64,000 nt of DNA. Origin: Tildeniella nuda ZEHNDER 1965/U140. Lineage in GTDB: Bacteria; Cyanobacteriota; Cyanobacteriia; Leptolyngbyales; Leptolyngbyaceae. Positions 28,275-36,489 of this stretch are shown piece after piece; the stretch's first letter is position 1; each line of letters starts with the position of its first letter. Position numbers and translations under genes: made by a program. The DNA is taken from the NCBI GenBank assembly GCA_019358895.1, contig JAHHIG010000018.1, positions 53,014 through 117,013 on the forward strand, written 5' to 3'. The notes under the pieces were generated by a model. That model made no database searches, had not been told where the DNA came from, and saw nothing but the letters and a program-made list of their open reading frames with translations.

Positions 28275-28387
28275 TATCAGTTATCAGCTATCAGCTATCA
28301 GCTATCAGCTATCAGCTATCAGCTATCAGCTATCAGCTTTTCTCTGACCACTGACTGCTGACCGCTTTTTTCTAACTGCTGACCGCT
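28275..28387. repeat. Heptamer arrays (ATCAGCT; GACCGCT/GACTGCT)
   Basis: About nine tandem ATCAGCT units (28275-28339) are followed by degenerate GACTGCT/GACCGCT units reaching the stop codon of the histone-deacetylase-like gene at 28386. Confidence 0.93.
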
Positions 28388-29300
28388 ATAAACACTGTTC
28401 GATCGTCGCAACCACCGATCGCCCGATCGCCTCCAAATCGTAGCCACCTTCTAAGCCAAAAAGAAGGCGACGAGTCAGCGCCAAACAGTAGCGTGTGAAC
28501 ACCCCAAAATCGTCTGGTTTGAGCGAAATGCCAGCTAATGGATCGGCATGGTTGGCATCATACCCCGCGCTGATGATGAGCAAATCAGGCTGGAAACGGG
28601 TCAAAAACGGCATCACTTTTTGGATAAACGCAGGTTCGTAGTCTGCCATTGTGCTGCCAGGAGGCATCGGTACATTCAGCACGTTGTTGTGCAACCCGCG
28701 TTCATGCTCGGCACCTGTACCGGGATACTGTGGCGATTCGTGCAGTGAACAGTAGGCAATCTGAGGATGCTTTTCGACGATCGCCTGTGTGCCGTTACCA
28801 TGATGCACATCCCAATCGAGGATCGCCACGCGATCGACCCCCGACTGCTCTAGCGCGTAATGAGCCGCGATCGCAGCGTTGGAAAAGATGCAAAACCCCA
28901 TGCCCACTTCGCTGACCGCATGATGACCCGGTGGACGTGCCAAGACAAACGCTGGATTGTTGGTCGCCAGGACGCGATCGACTCCATCCATCCAGGCACT
29001 CACTGCCAATAGTGCGACATCATACGTCTGTGCTGAAACGGGTGTATCGGCATCAATGTAACCGCCACCACGTTTTGCCAGCCGCTGCACTCCTTCGATG
29101 TAGCGTTGAGTATGTACCTGTTGTACGTGTGGCATCACGGGACGAGTTTCGATGGGAGTGGGCGATCGCCAATCCAACTGATCTGCCCAAGGCGCTGACT
29201 TAAGCGCATTTTTGATCGCCGTCAATCGTGCTGGCTTTTCGGGATGGAAGGAACCTGTCTCGTGCAGCAAAAAAGCGTCGGAGTAGATAATTGGCAGCAT
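28386..29300 (-). CDS. Histone deacetylase-like / acetylpolyamine amidohydrolase family protein
   Basis: Zinc-dependent deacetylase fold of 304 residues. Diagnostic motifs are the ARPPGHHA pair of active-site histidines, the zinc ligands in DWDVHHGNGTQ and SAGYDANHADPLAG, and the LEGGYDLEAIGRSV end. Bacterial members deacetylate acetylpolyamines, acetoin-enzyme partners or other small amides; the substrate is unknown here. ATG 29300 (MLPIIYSDAFLLHETGSFHPE) matches the family N-terminus better than the TTG at 29321. The stop overlaps the edge of a heptamer array. Confidence 0.92.
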   Translation of the reverse strand: MLPIIYSDAFLLHETGSFHPEKPARLTAIKNALKSAPWADQLDWRSPTPIETRPVMPHVQQVHTQRYIEGVQRLAKRGGGYIDADTPVSAQTYDVALLAVSAWMDGVDRVLATNNPAFVLARPPGHHAVSEVGMGFCIFSNAAIAAHYALEQSGVDRVAILDWDVHHGNGTQAIVEKHPQIAYCSLHESPQYPGTGAEHERGLHNNVLNVPMPPGSTMADYEPAFIQKVMPFLTRFQPDLLIISAGYDANHADPLAGISLKPDDFGVFTRYCLALTRRLLFGLEGGYDLEAIGRSVVATIEQCL

Positions 29301-29336
29301 AAGGCGGGGGAAGACTGACAATGCTTTGATTCTAAG

Positions 29337-29771
29337 CTACGGGCTGTATGGCTGAGGCGTAGTCTGAGTCATTCGATCGAGGCTGTCTGGGTCGAGACGA
29401 ATGCTCCAGAGGTAATCGGTCGTAGGCACTACCGAAGCGGCAACATCACTATTGGAACGATCGAAGTCGAGTCCAACGCTGAAAGAGCTGCCGAGATACA
29501 CTTGCCCTAGTTTGCCAATGCCTTCAATGCGAGTTGGATCGGTGATGACTCGTTGTGTCAGACGAATCGTGGTTTGTGCGCCGTGCGAAAAATAGATCGT
29601 AGCGAGGTTTTGCTTAAACTGCACCTGCACATCGTACTCACCACCCGTTTGGTACGAAATCACTTTGGCAGGTAGTTTGATGCCATCCAGGTTCTTGCCC
29701 TGATACTCAACGGCACGGACAGGCGCTGTCAGCAGCAATAAAACAGTTACAGCGAACCCGAATAGTTTCAT
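29337..29771 (-). CDS. Hypothetical secreted protein
   Basis: Protein of 144 residues with an N-terminal signal peptide (MKLFGFAVTVLLLLTAPVRA). The mature domain is probably a beta sandwich (YDVQVQFKQNLATIYFSHGAQTTIRL) and ends in a Pro/Tyr tail. No family is recognised. It lies 37 bp before the histone-deacetylase-like gene on the same strand, so the two could be co-transcribed. Periplasmic location is inferred from the signal only. Confidence 0.7.
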   Translation of the reverse strand: MKLFGFAVTVLLLLTAPVRAVEYQGKNLDGIKLPAKVISYQTGGEYDVQVQFKQNLATIYFSHGAQTTIRLTQRVITDPTRIEGIGKLGQVYLGSSFSVGLDFDRSNSDVAASVVPTTDYLWSIRLDPDSLDRMTQTTPQPYSP

Positions 29772-29961
29772 TGATCATCGCGTTTGAGACACTCTATCTC
29801 TCAGGGTAAGACAGCTTTGAGCGATCGTCGCCCCTCAAGTCAAATTTGAGCGTGGCGGGTCAAAGCTAGTGCAAGTCATTGACCCGTTTAAACGAACTGA
29901 TTGGCTAGTTTTTGACCAGAATTATGGTTCAATCCAAAATCGCAGAACCAAATAAGCCAGC

Positions 29962-30618
29962 CTAACTACACCCACCTCCATTGCCGAGAGTCGTATTTGG
30001 ATCGCCTGGTGAAGAGTTAAAAAGCCAACCTACCCTTGACAAGATGCCGAAGTTCTTGCCATTAAAGGTTTTTTCCAAATCAACTTCTACCCACACTCCG
30101 CCTTTTGCGTCTCTCTGGCTAGTGATGGATCCGCTACCTTTAGGTTGGGTCACGTAAACTCGCTGACCGGCTGCTAAGACGGCTCGATCGATCGGTTTAG
30201 ATTGCCAGTTTGGTGCTCGAAAAACAGACACTGAGCCAGGAGTATTTTTGACTGTACGGCACACACTCGATTTTGCTTGGGTTGACGGCGATGTTCTGCC
30301 ACAGTCTAAAGCCGCATAATCGACAAAGCCACTCATTGGTTGATCGATTTGAACACGGGCTGGCGGTACACCAGGTAAAGTTCCTGCCAAACCAACCAAA
30401 GTGCCAACTGGAAGAGAACTCATCAGTGACTCTGAGTCTCCAGTATTTGCTGTTTTGTAAACCGGAGTCGTTTTGATGACTTTACAGGCAACTTGAGACA
30501 TCAACAGGGGAGAAGATGGAGGCACTGCAAACACAGGCAACTCTAACCCGATCATCGCGATCGTCATCCCCACCAAAACTCTTACTGAAAGTTTGCGATC
30601 GTCCATTCTACTTACCAT
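29962..30618 (-). CDS. Secreted SH3-like domain protein
   Basis: Exported protein of 218 residues with two bacterial SH3-like halves, each beginning with a short Cys-containing strand: SQVACKVIKTTPVYKTANTG and SSVCRTVKNTPGSVSVFRAP. Both halves include a turn with a valine-rich strand (GTLVGLAGTLPG, GQRVYVTQPKG). The C-terminus is Gly/Asn-rich ending GGGCS. The signal segment is near residues 10-32 (VRVLVGMTIAMIGLELPVFA). ATG 30618 was chosen because AAGGAGT lies 5 bases upstream; two residues further out there is only a GTG. Bacterial SH3 domains often bind peptidoglycan, but no catalytic domain is attached here. Confidence 0.75.
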   Translation of the reverse strand: MVSRMDDRKLSVRVLVGMTIAMIGLELPVFAVPPSSPLLMSQVACKVIKTTPVYKTANTGDSESLMSSLPVGTLVGLAGTLPGVPPARVQIDQPMSGFVDYAALDCGRTSPSTQAKSSVCRTVKNTPGSVSVFRAPNWQSKPIDRAVLAAGQRVYVTQPKGSGSITSQRDAKGGVWVEVDLEKTFNGKNFGILSRVGWLFNSSPGDPNTTLGNGGGCS

Positions 30619-30823
30619 TAACACTCCTTAAAAGCCTGATATTGATTTCGATCGCTTGGCTAAAGCAATATTCTTTCAGTACCATAATTTGGGAGGTTAA
30701 GTCCACCGTAGGCTGGGTGAAGCGTAACGATGACTGTCGATGGCGATGAATTTCTCGGCTAATCTTTAGCCAGTGCATTTGTACCTGCTACGATGCTGAA
30801 AGAATTGACTGCGCGCTGCCATT

Positions 30824-31537
30824 ATGCCTTCTGGTCGTACCCACGACAGCATTACCCTTTGGAGTTTGCCCCTGATTGCTGGGCTGACCTTCGCACGGAC
30901 ACAGAGCAGCAGTCTGACTTTATGCGTTTCTGGCAGCTACCTTTTCAGCGGTTTAATGTTTGGTCCCGATTTAGACGTGTACTCACACCAGTACAAACGC
31001 TGGGGACTGCTGCGCTGGATCTGGTTGCCCTACAGACAGAGTATGCGGCATCGATCGTTCTGGTCGCATGGTTTCCTTGCGGGAACAATCGTGCGGGTAG
31101 CCTATTTGCTGATCTGGGTCGGGCTGTTTGGTGCGGTCGGAATATTGACGGGCGCGATCATCGCTCAAATCACTGGCACCACTAATGATTGGTCATCCCT
31201 TACCCAGCAGTGGTGCAGCGACAGCCTTGTCTGGATTGGGCGCGTACCTCAGCAATACCCTAATGAAGCGATCGCGATCGCCCTTGGACTTGAGCTGGGT
31301 GCCATGAGCCATGCTTTTGCTGACTGGGCACTGTCAACCTACCGACGCACGTTGAAGCAGCGATCCCCCAAAAGCGCTGTGGCATCACGACAATCTGCTT
31401 TGCCGCCTGTTCTATCACCATTGGAAGGCAACGCGACAAAGCCCTCTCCCCTTACAAAGCGATCGCTCCCCTCGCCTCCCTCGCCACAGACTCAGCGCGA
31501 ACCACAATTGCCACCATTCGAGCGCAAGAGGGAGTAA
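30824..31537 (+). CDS. DUF2227 family putative metal-binding membrane protein
   Basis: Protein of 237 residues in the DUF2227 family, annotated as metal-binding. Family features are the start MPSGRTHDSITLWSLPLIAG, the acidic FGPDLDVYSHQYKRWG motif, RHRSFWSHGFLAGTIVR, and the late GAMSHAFADW. The His/Asp pattern is compatible with a membrane hydrolase or metal site. About four membrane segments are predicted. The last 50 residues are Pro/Ser/Gln-rich and probably disordered. A frame at 30793-31185 on the same strand is only a shadow. Confidence 0.85.
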   Translation: MPSGRTHDSITLWSLPLIAGLTFARTQSSSLTLCVSGSYLFSGLMFGPDLDVYSHQYKRWGLLRWIWLPYRQSMRHRSFWSHGFLAGTIVRVAYLLIWVGLFGAVGILTGAIIAQITGTTNDWSSLTQQWCSDSLVWIGRVPQQYPNEAIAIALGLELGAMSHAFADWALSTYRRTLKQRSPKSAVASRQSALPPVLSPLEGNATKPSPLTKRSLPSPPSPQTQREPQLPPFERKRE

Positions 31538-31737
31538 TGGTATAGCTCAGTCACATGGGTTAGGACGAGGTATAGGGGTTTCACTCCCTTTAATCTCAAT
31601 GTCTTAGCTTTTATGCGATAGCTATAGAAGATGAAGAATCAACAGTTAGACTGACCATTGACTTCCATAACCAACCACTCCCTCCTATTCTCGTCGATCG
31701 TTAAAGTAGAGAAGCGCCAATTATTGTCGAGTGTTGT

Positions 31738-32634
31738 ATGACTAATTCTGAGCAGTCTCATTCTGACCCATTGGAGCAGCAGCCTACGATGCTGGAGGCG
31801 ATACAACATTTGGTTGAGGTGGTAGCGCGGCTGCGATCGCCCAACGATGGCTGTCCCTGGGATCTTGCCCAAACGCCCAAAAGCTTGATTCCCTATGTGA
31901 TTGAAGAGGCTTACGAGACGATCAATGCCATTCAGAGCGGCGATGCAAACGCAATTCGTGAAGAACTGGGCGATTTGCTTCTACAGGTTGTCCTACAGGC
32001 TCAGATCGCCAGCGAAGCCAATCAATTCAGCCTGACAGAAATCGCTCATGGCATCAGCGAGAAGCTTATCCGCCGTCATCCGCATGTGTTTGGGGATGTG
32101 AATGTACAGACAATAGATGATGTCTATCGCAACTGGGAGCAAATCAAGGCGATCGAGAAAGGTGAAGATCCCAACATCGCGCCATCCTTGAGTAAAAAAC
32201 TGAGTCGATACGCCCGATCGCTTCCTCCTTTAATGGCAGGCATGAAAATTTCTCGCAAAGCGGCTGAAGCAGGGTTTGAGTGGGAGACGATCGACGGCGT
32301 ATGGGCAAAGTTTCAAGAAGAACTAGCCGAATTTAAGGAAGCGCTTGCAGAAGACAATAAAGCTCACCAAGAAGCCGAACTGGGCGATCTCCTCTTCACT
32401 GTTATCAACCTCGCCCGCTGGTATGATCTAGACCCCAGTGCAGCACTACAAGGCACCAACCAACGCTTCATTCAACGCCTGGAGCAAATGGAAACCGTCG
32501 CCGATCGACCCCTTTCTGACTACAGCCTGGAGGAACTAGAGCAATTGTGGCAAGCAGCAAAGCGGAAGTTGAGAGGGGAGGCAGGGGACGCAGAGGGGGC
32601 AGGGGACGCAGAGGGGGCAGGGGACGCAGATTGA
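31738..32634 (+). CDS. mazG: Nucleoside triphosphate pyrophosphohydrolase MazG
   Basis: Cytosolic house-cleaning enzyme hydrolysing NTPs to NMP and pyrophosphate. The 298-residue protein has two MazG domains. The first carries LRSPNDGCPWDLAQTPKSL, EEAYETINAI and EELGDLLLQVVLQAQIA with the magnesium-binding acidic residues. The second carries GFEWETIDGVWAKFQEELAEF and EAELGDLLFTVINLARW. The C-terminus after about residue 278 (LRGEAGDAEGAGDAEGAGDAD) is encoded by 18-bp tandem repeats and is not part of the enzyme. The ATG at 31738 is the first in frame. TlyA follows 71 bp later on the same strand. Confidence 0.93.
   Translation: MTNSEQSHSDPLEQQPTMLEAIQHLVEVVARLRSPNDGCPWDLAQTPKSLIPYVIEEAYETINAIQSGDANAIREELGDLLLQVVLQAQIASEANQFSLTEIAHGISEKLIRRHPHVFGDVNVQTIDDVYRNWEQIKAIEKGEDPNIAPSLSKKLSRYARSLPPLMAGMKISRKAAEAGFEWETIDGVWAKFQEELAEFKEALAEDNKAHQEAELGDLLFTVINLARWYDLDPSAALQGTNQRFIQRLEQMETVADRPLSDYSLEELEQLWQAAKRKLRGEAGDAEGAGDAEGAGDAD
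32585..32632. repeat. 18-bp tandem repeat in the mazG 3' end
   Basis: Three units of GGGGCAGGGGACGCAGAG in the coding frame, adding Gly-Asp-Ala-Glu-Gly-Ala repeats. The reverse strand would encode Pro-Leu-Arg-Pro-Leu-Pro repeats, a spurious frame. Confidence 0.9.
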
Positions 32635-32705
32635 GCCATGCAAGATTCATGCATCCTTCATCCCTCATGCCTCCCTTAAACCCCTCACTCCTCTCCTCTT
32701 CCCCA

Positions 32706-33596
32706 ATGCCTAAACAACGCCTCGATCTCTTACTTGTCGAACGTGACCTTTGCGATACGCGGCAGAAGGCACAGGGATTAATTCGGGCTGGGGAAGTGAT
32801 GGTGAATCAGCAAGTTGTGGATAAGCCTGGAACAGAGATTGATTTGCTGGCGAAGATTCAGGTGCGGCAACGATCGCCCTACGTCTCCAGGGGTGGCGAA
32901 AAGCTGGCAAAGGCGATCGCACATTTTGCCATTCCAGTCGCCGATCGCCTTTGTTTAGATGGTGGTATTTCGACAGGCGGCTTTACCGATTGTTTATTGC
33001 AGGCAGGCGCACAGCAAGTCTACGGGGTTGATGTTGGCTACGGACAGGTTGCCTGGAATTTGCGACAAGACCCACGCGTGACGTTACGCGAACGAACAAA
33101 CTTACGCCATCTCACACCAGCCGATTTATACGGGAGCGATCGCCCCTACCCCGACTTGGGCGTAGTCGATGTCTCGTTTATCTCGCTGACAAAAGTAGTA
33201 TCTGCCCTCTGGCAATTACTCCAGTCGCCCCGCGAGGTTGTCTTGCTGGTCAAACCTCAGTTTGAAGTAGGACGCGCACTCGTCGGCAAAAATGGTGTAG
33301 TGCGCGATCCCCAGGATCAGGCGATGGCAATTTTGCAGGTTTTAGAAGCGGCGCAGGCATTAGGCTGGCACTATCACGGTGTTACCTGGTCACCCCTGGT
33401 AGGTCCTGCTGGCAATATTGAGTATCTGCTGTGGTTGAAAGATGTTGAACCTTCGTCAGAACATTCTGGAGTGATGGAAGGACTTGATCAAGAACGGGCG
33501 ATCGTCGCCCCAACCACACAAGATGTAATCCTTTCTCCAGATCTACACACGCTGAAACAACTAGCCCTGACCGCTCAGAAAACTCTAACCCGCTAA
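32706..33596 (+). CDS. tlyA: TlyA family rRNA 2'-O-methyltransferase / hemolysin A homologue
   Basis: Protein of 296 residues with an N-terminal S4 RNA-binding domain (KQRLDLLLVERDLCDTRQKAQGLIRAG) and an FtsJ-like SAM methyltransferase domain. The latter contains YVSRGGEKLAKAI, LDGGISTGGFTDCLLQAGA (SAM loop), VYGVDVGYGQ, DVSFISLT and LLVKPQFE. Family members methylate ribose positions in ribosomal RNA; the hemolysin name is historical. ATG 32706 (MPKQRLDLLL) matches the family start. The in-frame upstream codons back to 32547 lie within mazG and repeat DNA. Confidence 0.92.
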   Translation: MPKQRLDLLLVERDLCDTRQKAQGLIRAGEVMVNQQVVDKPGTEIDLLAKIQVRQRSPYVSRGGEKLAKAIAHFAIPVADRLCLDGGISTGGFTDCLLQAGAQQVYGVDVGYGQVAWNLRQDPRVTLRERTNLRHLTPADLYGSDRPYPDLGVVDVSFISLTKVVSALWQLLQSPREVVLLVKPQFEVGRALVGKNGVVRDPQDQAMAILQVLEAAQALGWHYHGVTWSPLVGPAGNIEYLLWLKDVEPSSEHSGVMEGLDQERAIVAPTTQDVILSPDLHTLKQLALTAQKTLTR

Positions 33597-33603
33597 ACTC
33601 AAT

Positions 33604-33637
33604 TCCCTACTCCCCACTCCCTACTCCCTACTCCCCA
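33604..33637. repeat. Heptamer array (CCCTACT / CCCCACT)
   Basis: Five 7-bp units between the convergent tlyA and ABC ATPase genes. It is complementary to the GGGGAGT class at 19588. Confidence 0.88.
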
Positions 33638-33640
33638 GAC

Positions 33641-34312
33641 TCACGAAACAATCAGCCCATCCTTCACATGAATGATACGGTTGGTTTGCGCCGCGATGTC
33701 TGGCTCATGCGTGACGATGACGATCGTAATGCCCTGTTGATTTAAATCGGTGAGCAAGTTCATGACTTCTTGAGATGTTGTGCTGTCGAGTGCGCCCGTT
33801 GGTTCGTCTGCCAGCACCAGAGCGGGACGGTTGACCAGGGCACGGGCGATCGCCACCCGCTGCTGTTGTCCACCCGATAGTTGATTCGGACGGTTCGACA
33901 GACGCTCTGCCAATCCGACTCTAGTGAGTGCTTCCTTTGCCCGTTTTTGGCGTTGCGGTTTTGAGACGCTGGCATACACCATTGGCAGCATCACATTATC
34001 CAATGCGGTCGATCGCGGCAGCAGGTTGAATTGCTGAAACACAAACCCAATCCGCTGATTGCGAATAAACGCCAGTTCATCATTGTTCAATGTGGTCAGG
34101 TTTCTGCCTTCCAAAACGTAGTGCCCACCGCTGGGACGATCGAGACAGCCAATAATATTCATCAATGTGGATTTGCCAGAACCAGACACACCCATGATGG
34201 CGACATATTCACCTTCTTCGATCGTCAAATCGATGCCCTTCAACACCGGCACATCAACTTCACCAAGTCGATAAGTTTTCCGTATTCCTTCCATCCAAAT
34301 CATCGTTGCCAT
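33641..34312 (-). CDS. MacB/LolD-type ABC transporter ATP-binding protein
   Basis: ATPase of 223 residues. Walker A is GVSGSGKST, the Q-loop region [21 protein letters not shown], the signature [15 protein letters not shown], Walker [14 protein letters not shown], and the H-loop VTHEPDI. This is the LolD/MacB/YknY subclass that works with FtsX-like permeases. ATG 34312 ([26 protein letters not shown]) is preferred to the frame start at 34363. The partner permease (35211-36479) and membrane fusion protein (36490-37914) are upstream on the same strand. They are separated from this gene by an unrelated oxidoreductase gene, with about 160 bp between that gene and this one. Confidence 0.92.
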   Translation of the reverse strand: MATMIWMEGIRKTYRLGEVDVPVLKGIDLTIEEGEYVAIMGVSGSGKSTLMNIIGCLDRPSGGHYVLEGRNLTTLNNDELAFIRNQRIGFVFQQFNLLPRSTALDNVMLPMVYASVSKPQRQKRAKEALTRVGLAERLSNRPNQLSGGQQQRVAIARALVNRPALVLADEPTGALDSTTSQEVMNLLTDLNQQGITIVIVTHEPDIAAQTNRIIHVKDGLIVS

Positions 34313-34475
34313 AGGGAAAGTGAGGCTTAAAGTGCGAGGAGATAGGGGTTTTGAGCTGTGCACTAACGTTGAACGCTGAATCGCAGCCTAAAATTGCAGT
34401 TAAGCAATTATCATAGACTTCTACCTCTTTACCAAGCTCTCTTTTCAGTCTGAGCCAATTGGATTGTTCAGCATT

Positions 34476-35144
34476 TCAATAGGTGCCCTTACGGCGTTCT
34501 CCAAATCTCGGTTCAGCACGAGGAGCCTCAATAAAACCCGGCGTTACTAAAGAATTCCCAGTTGCAAACATATAAGTTCTGAGAATGTCTGCTTGTAGCT
34601 CTAATAACCACGCGTTAGACAACGGACCAAAATCAACGGGCTTAAGCCCAATATCGTTCAGCAGTTCAATAACCGTTTGCTTCGCTTCATTATCATCACC
34701 AGCGATAAAAGCTTGTACCCCTGCCTCTCTAAGCGCAGCCGCATCGCAGTTAAAAACTTCCATTGCCTGGTTGTTCAGGGCTTTCACGATCCTTGCGGAA
34801 GGAACATCTTTCTGAGTTGCTCCTGCTAAAGAATGAAGGAATTCTTCAGGCTTATAGTCACGAGGGAGATCTCGATTATTTAAGTCGATGATCACTTTAC
34901 CTGCTAACGCTGAGGTTGATGTTATAAAACTGGAAGGCACGGCACGTATAGTGCTGACAATGACTTCACAAGTCTCGGCAACTGCATCATTCGTTCCACC
35001 AATGGCACTAAATCCGATTTCCTCGGCTACACTACGAGACTTCTCAGCATCACGTGAACCAAAGGTTATTTGATGCCCTGCTACTGACCAAGCCCCTCCG
35101 AGCACGCGTGCCATATTACCGCTGCCCCAAAAACCTATTCTCAT
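34476..35144 (-). CDS. NADP-dependent oxidoreductase, F420-oxidoreductase-like
   Basis: Rossmann-fold protein of 222 residues. It has the dinucleotide motif GFWGSGNMARVLGG, the phosphate-binding FGSRDAEKS, VIVSTIRAVPSSF, IIDLNNRD and VKALNNQAMEVF. This is the pattern of the NADPH-dependent F420 reductase / coenzyme F420:NADP oxidoreductase-like superfamily. Many bacterial members use other substrates, and a real F420 dependence is not implied. ATG 35144 is chosen because GAGGGGATT precedes it. It lies between the permease and ATPase genes of an efflux operon and looks more A+T-rich than its neighbours. This suggests a later insertion into the operon. Confidence 0.8.
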   Translation of the reverse strand: MRIGFWGSGNMARVLGGAWSVAGHQITFGSRDAEKSRSVAEEIGFSAIGGTNDAVAETCEVIVSTIRAVPSSFITSTSALAGKVIIDLNNRDLPRDYKPEEFLHSLAGATQKDVPSARIVKALNNQAMEVFNCDAAALREAGVQAFIAGDDNEAKQTVIELLNDIGLKPVDFGPLSNAWLLELQADILRTYMFATGNSLVTPGFIEAPRAEPRFGERRKGTY

Positions 35145-35210
35145 CTTTAATCCCCTCAATGGTTCAACTCTAAGATAATCATTAGCTTCAGTAGGATGTT
35201 TAACAAATTC

Positions 35211-36479
35211 TTATTCGCTTCGCAATGCTGCGATCGGATCAAGCTGTGCGGCATTTCGAGCGGGAATTACGCCTGCGATAAGTCCAATGACAAACGATAG
35301 CCCAAAGCCAGCGCCGATCGACCAGACGGAGATGACGAAGGGAAATTTGAAGAGTGTCGCGGCACCAAAGGCAATGCCAACGCCTAAAGCAATGCCGATC
35401 GCGCCGCCTGCGATCGAAACCATGACAGCCTCCGTCAAAAACTGGCTCAAGACCGCACTGTTTGTTGCTCCAACGGCTTTGCGAACGCCGATTTCGCGGG
35501 TGCGTTCCACTACAGAAACCAGCATGATGTTGGCAATCCCAATACCACCAACGACGAGCGAAATGCCTGCGATCGCGCTGACCATCATGGTAAGCAGCCC
35601 TGTAACGGTGCTGAAGGCATTGATAATATCCGCCTGGTTAGTGATGCGAAAATCGTCTTGCTGGGGCGGATAAATGTTGTGCCGAATGCGTAGCAAATTC
35701 GTCACCTGAAACTGCGCTGCATCTAACGCTGCCGAGTCTTTTGCCTTTACCCAAAAGCCACTGATTGCAGTGCCATTGAGTGAGTTGTTCCCGACGATGC
35801 GGGCAGACATATTCGTGAGAGGGACGTAAATGCGATCGTCCTGGTCTTGACCACCGATTGATCCCTTCGTTTCCATCACGCCAATGACGTTGTATAGTTC
35901 GGTTTGAACGCGGATTTGAGCACCGATCGCCCTACCATTAGTGCCAAAGAGTGAGTTCCGCACCGTACTGCCCAAAATAGCGACGGGTCTGGCACTGTTC
36001 AGATCCTCCTGACTAAAAAACTGTCCCTCTTTTGGATGAACGTTCTTCACATCGGGATAGCTCAAATCGGTACCCAGCAGCGTTGTTGAATTGTTTTCTC
36101 CTTCATAGACCACCTGCACGCCGCGCTGTAAATAGGCTGTGACACCCTGAGCGGCTGGCGCTTGCTTGGCGATCGCCTGAGCATCTTCCCATGTGACAGT
36201 CGAAGCTGTACCTGTACCCTGACTGATCCCGCTTCCTGAGCGTGCGACCCCTGTCAAAACCAAAATAACGTTGGTGCCCAGCGCTTGAATTTGCTGTTCG
36301 GTTGCCTTTTGTACGCCCTGACCCACTGAGGTAACGGTGATCACCGACGCAATACCGATCACCACACCTAGCATCGTCAGACCCGTGCGAAGTCGGTTAC
36401 TCCAAAGCGCCTCCAGAGACATGGTGAGCACTTCTAGCAGCGAAACGCTAGTGGGATGAATGCGAGTAAACTGTGTCAT
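35211..36479 (-). CDS. MacB/FtsX-type ABC transporter permease
   Basis: Inner-membrane permease of 422 residues. There is one N-terminal membrane segment (LRTGLTMLGVVIGIASVITV). A large periplasmic MacB_PCD-like domain follows (about 65-290, TNVILVLTG, ILGSTVRNSLFG). The FtsX domain has three segments (MVSAIAGISLVVGGIGIANIML, the VVERTREIGVRKAVGAT loop, AVIPARNAAQLDPIAALR end). The loop contacts the separate ATPase. ATG 36479 is supported by GGAGG 5-6 bases upstream. It begins 11 bp after the membrane fusion gene, so the two are in one transcript. It probably exports a peptide, lipid or antibiotic-like compound. Confidence 0.92.
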   Translation of the reverse strand: MTQFTRIHPTSVSLLEVLTMSLEALWSNRLRTGLTMLGVVIGIASVITVTSVGQGVQKATEQQIQALGTNVILVLTGVARSGSGISQGTGTASTVTWEDAQAIAKQAPAAQGVTAYLQRGVQVVYEGENNSTTLLGTDLSYPDVKNVHPKEGQFFSQEDLNSARPVAILGSTVRNSLFGTNGRAIGAQIRVQTELYNVIGVMETKGSIGGQDQDDRIYVPLTNMSARIVGNNSLNGTAISGFWVKAKDSAALDAAQFQVTNLLRIRHNIYPPQQDDFRITNQADIINAFSTVTGLLTMMVSAIAGISLVVGGIGIANIMLVSVVERTREIGVRKAVGATNSAVLSQFLTEAVMVSIAGGAIGIALGVGIAFGAATLFKFPFVISVWSIGAGFGLSFVIGLIAGVIPARNAAQLDPIAALRSE

Positions 36480-36489
36480 GAAAATCCTC

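Noticed and set aside
30793..31185. 130-codon plus-strand frame
   Set aside because: It overlaps the DUF2227 gene in another frame; the composition is random-like (many Arg, Cys and Trp) and it lacks a ribosome binding site.
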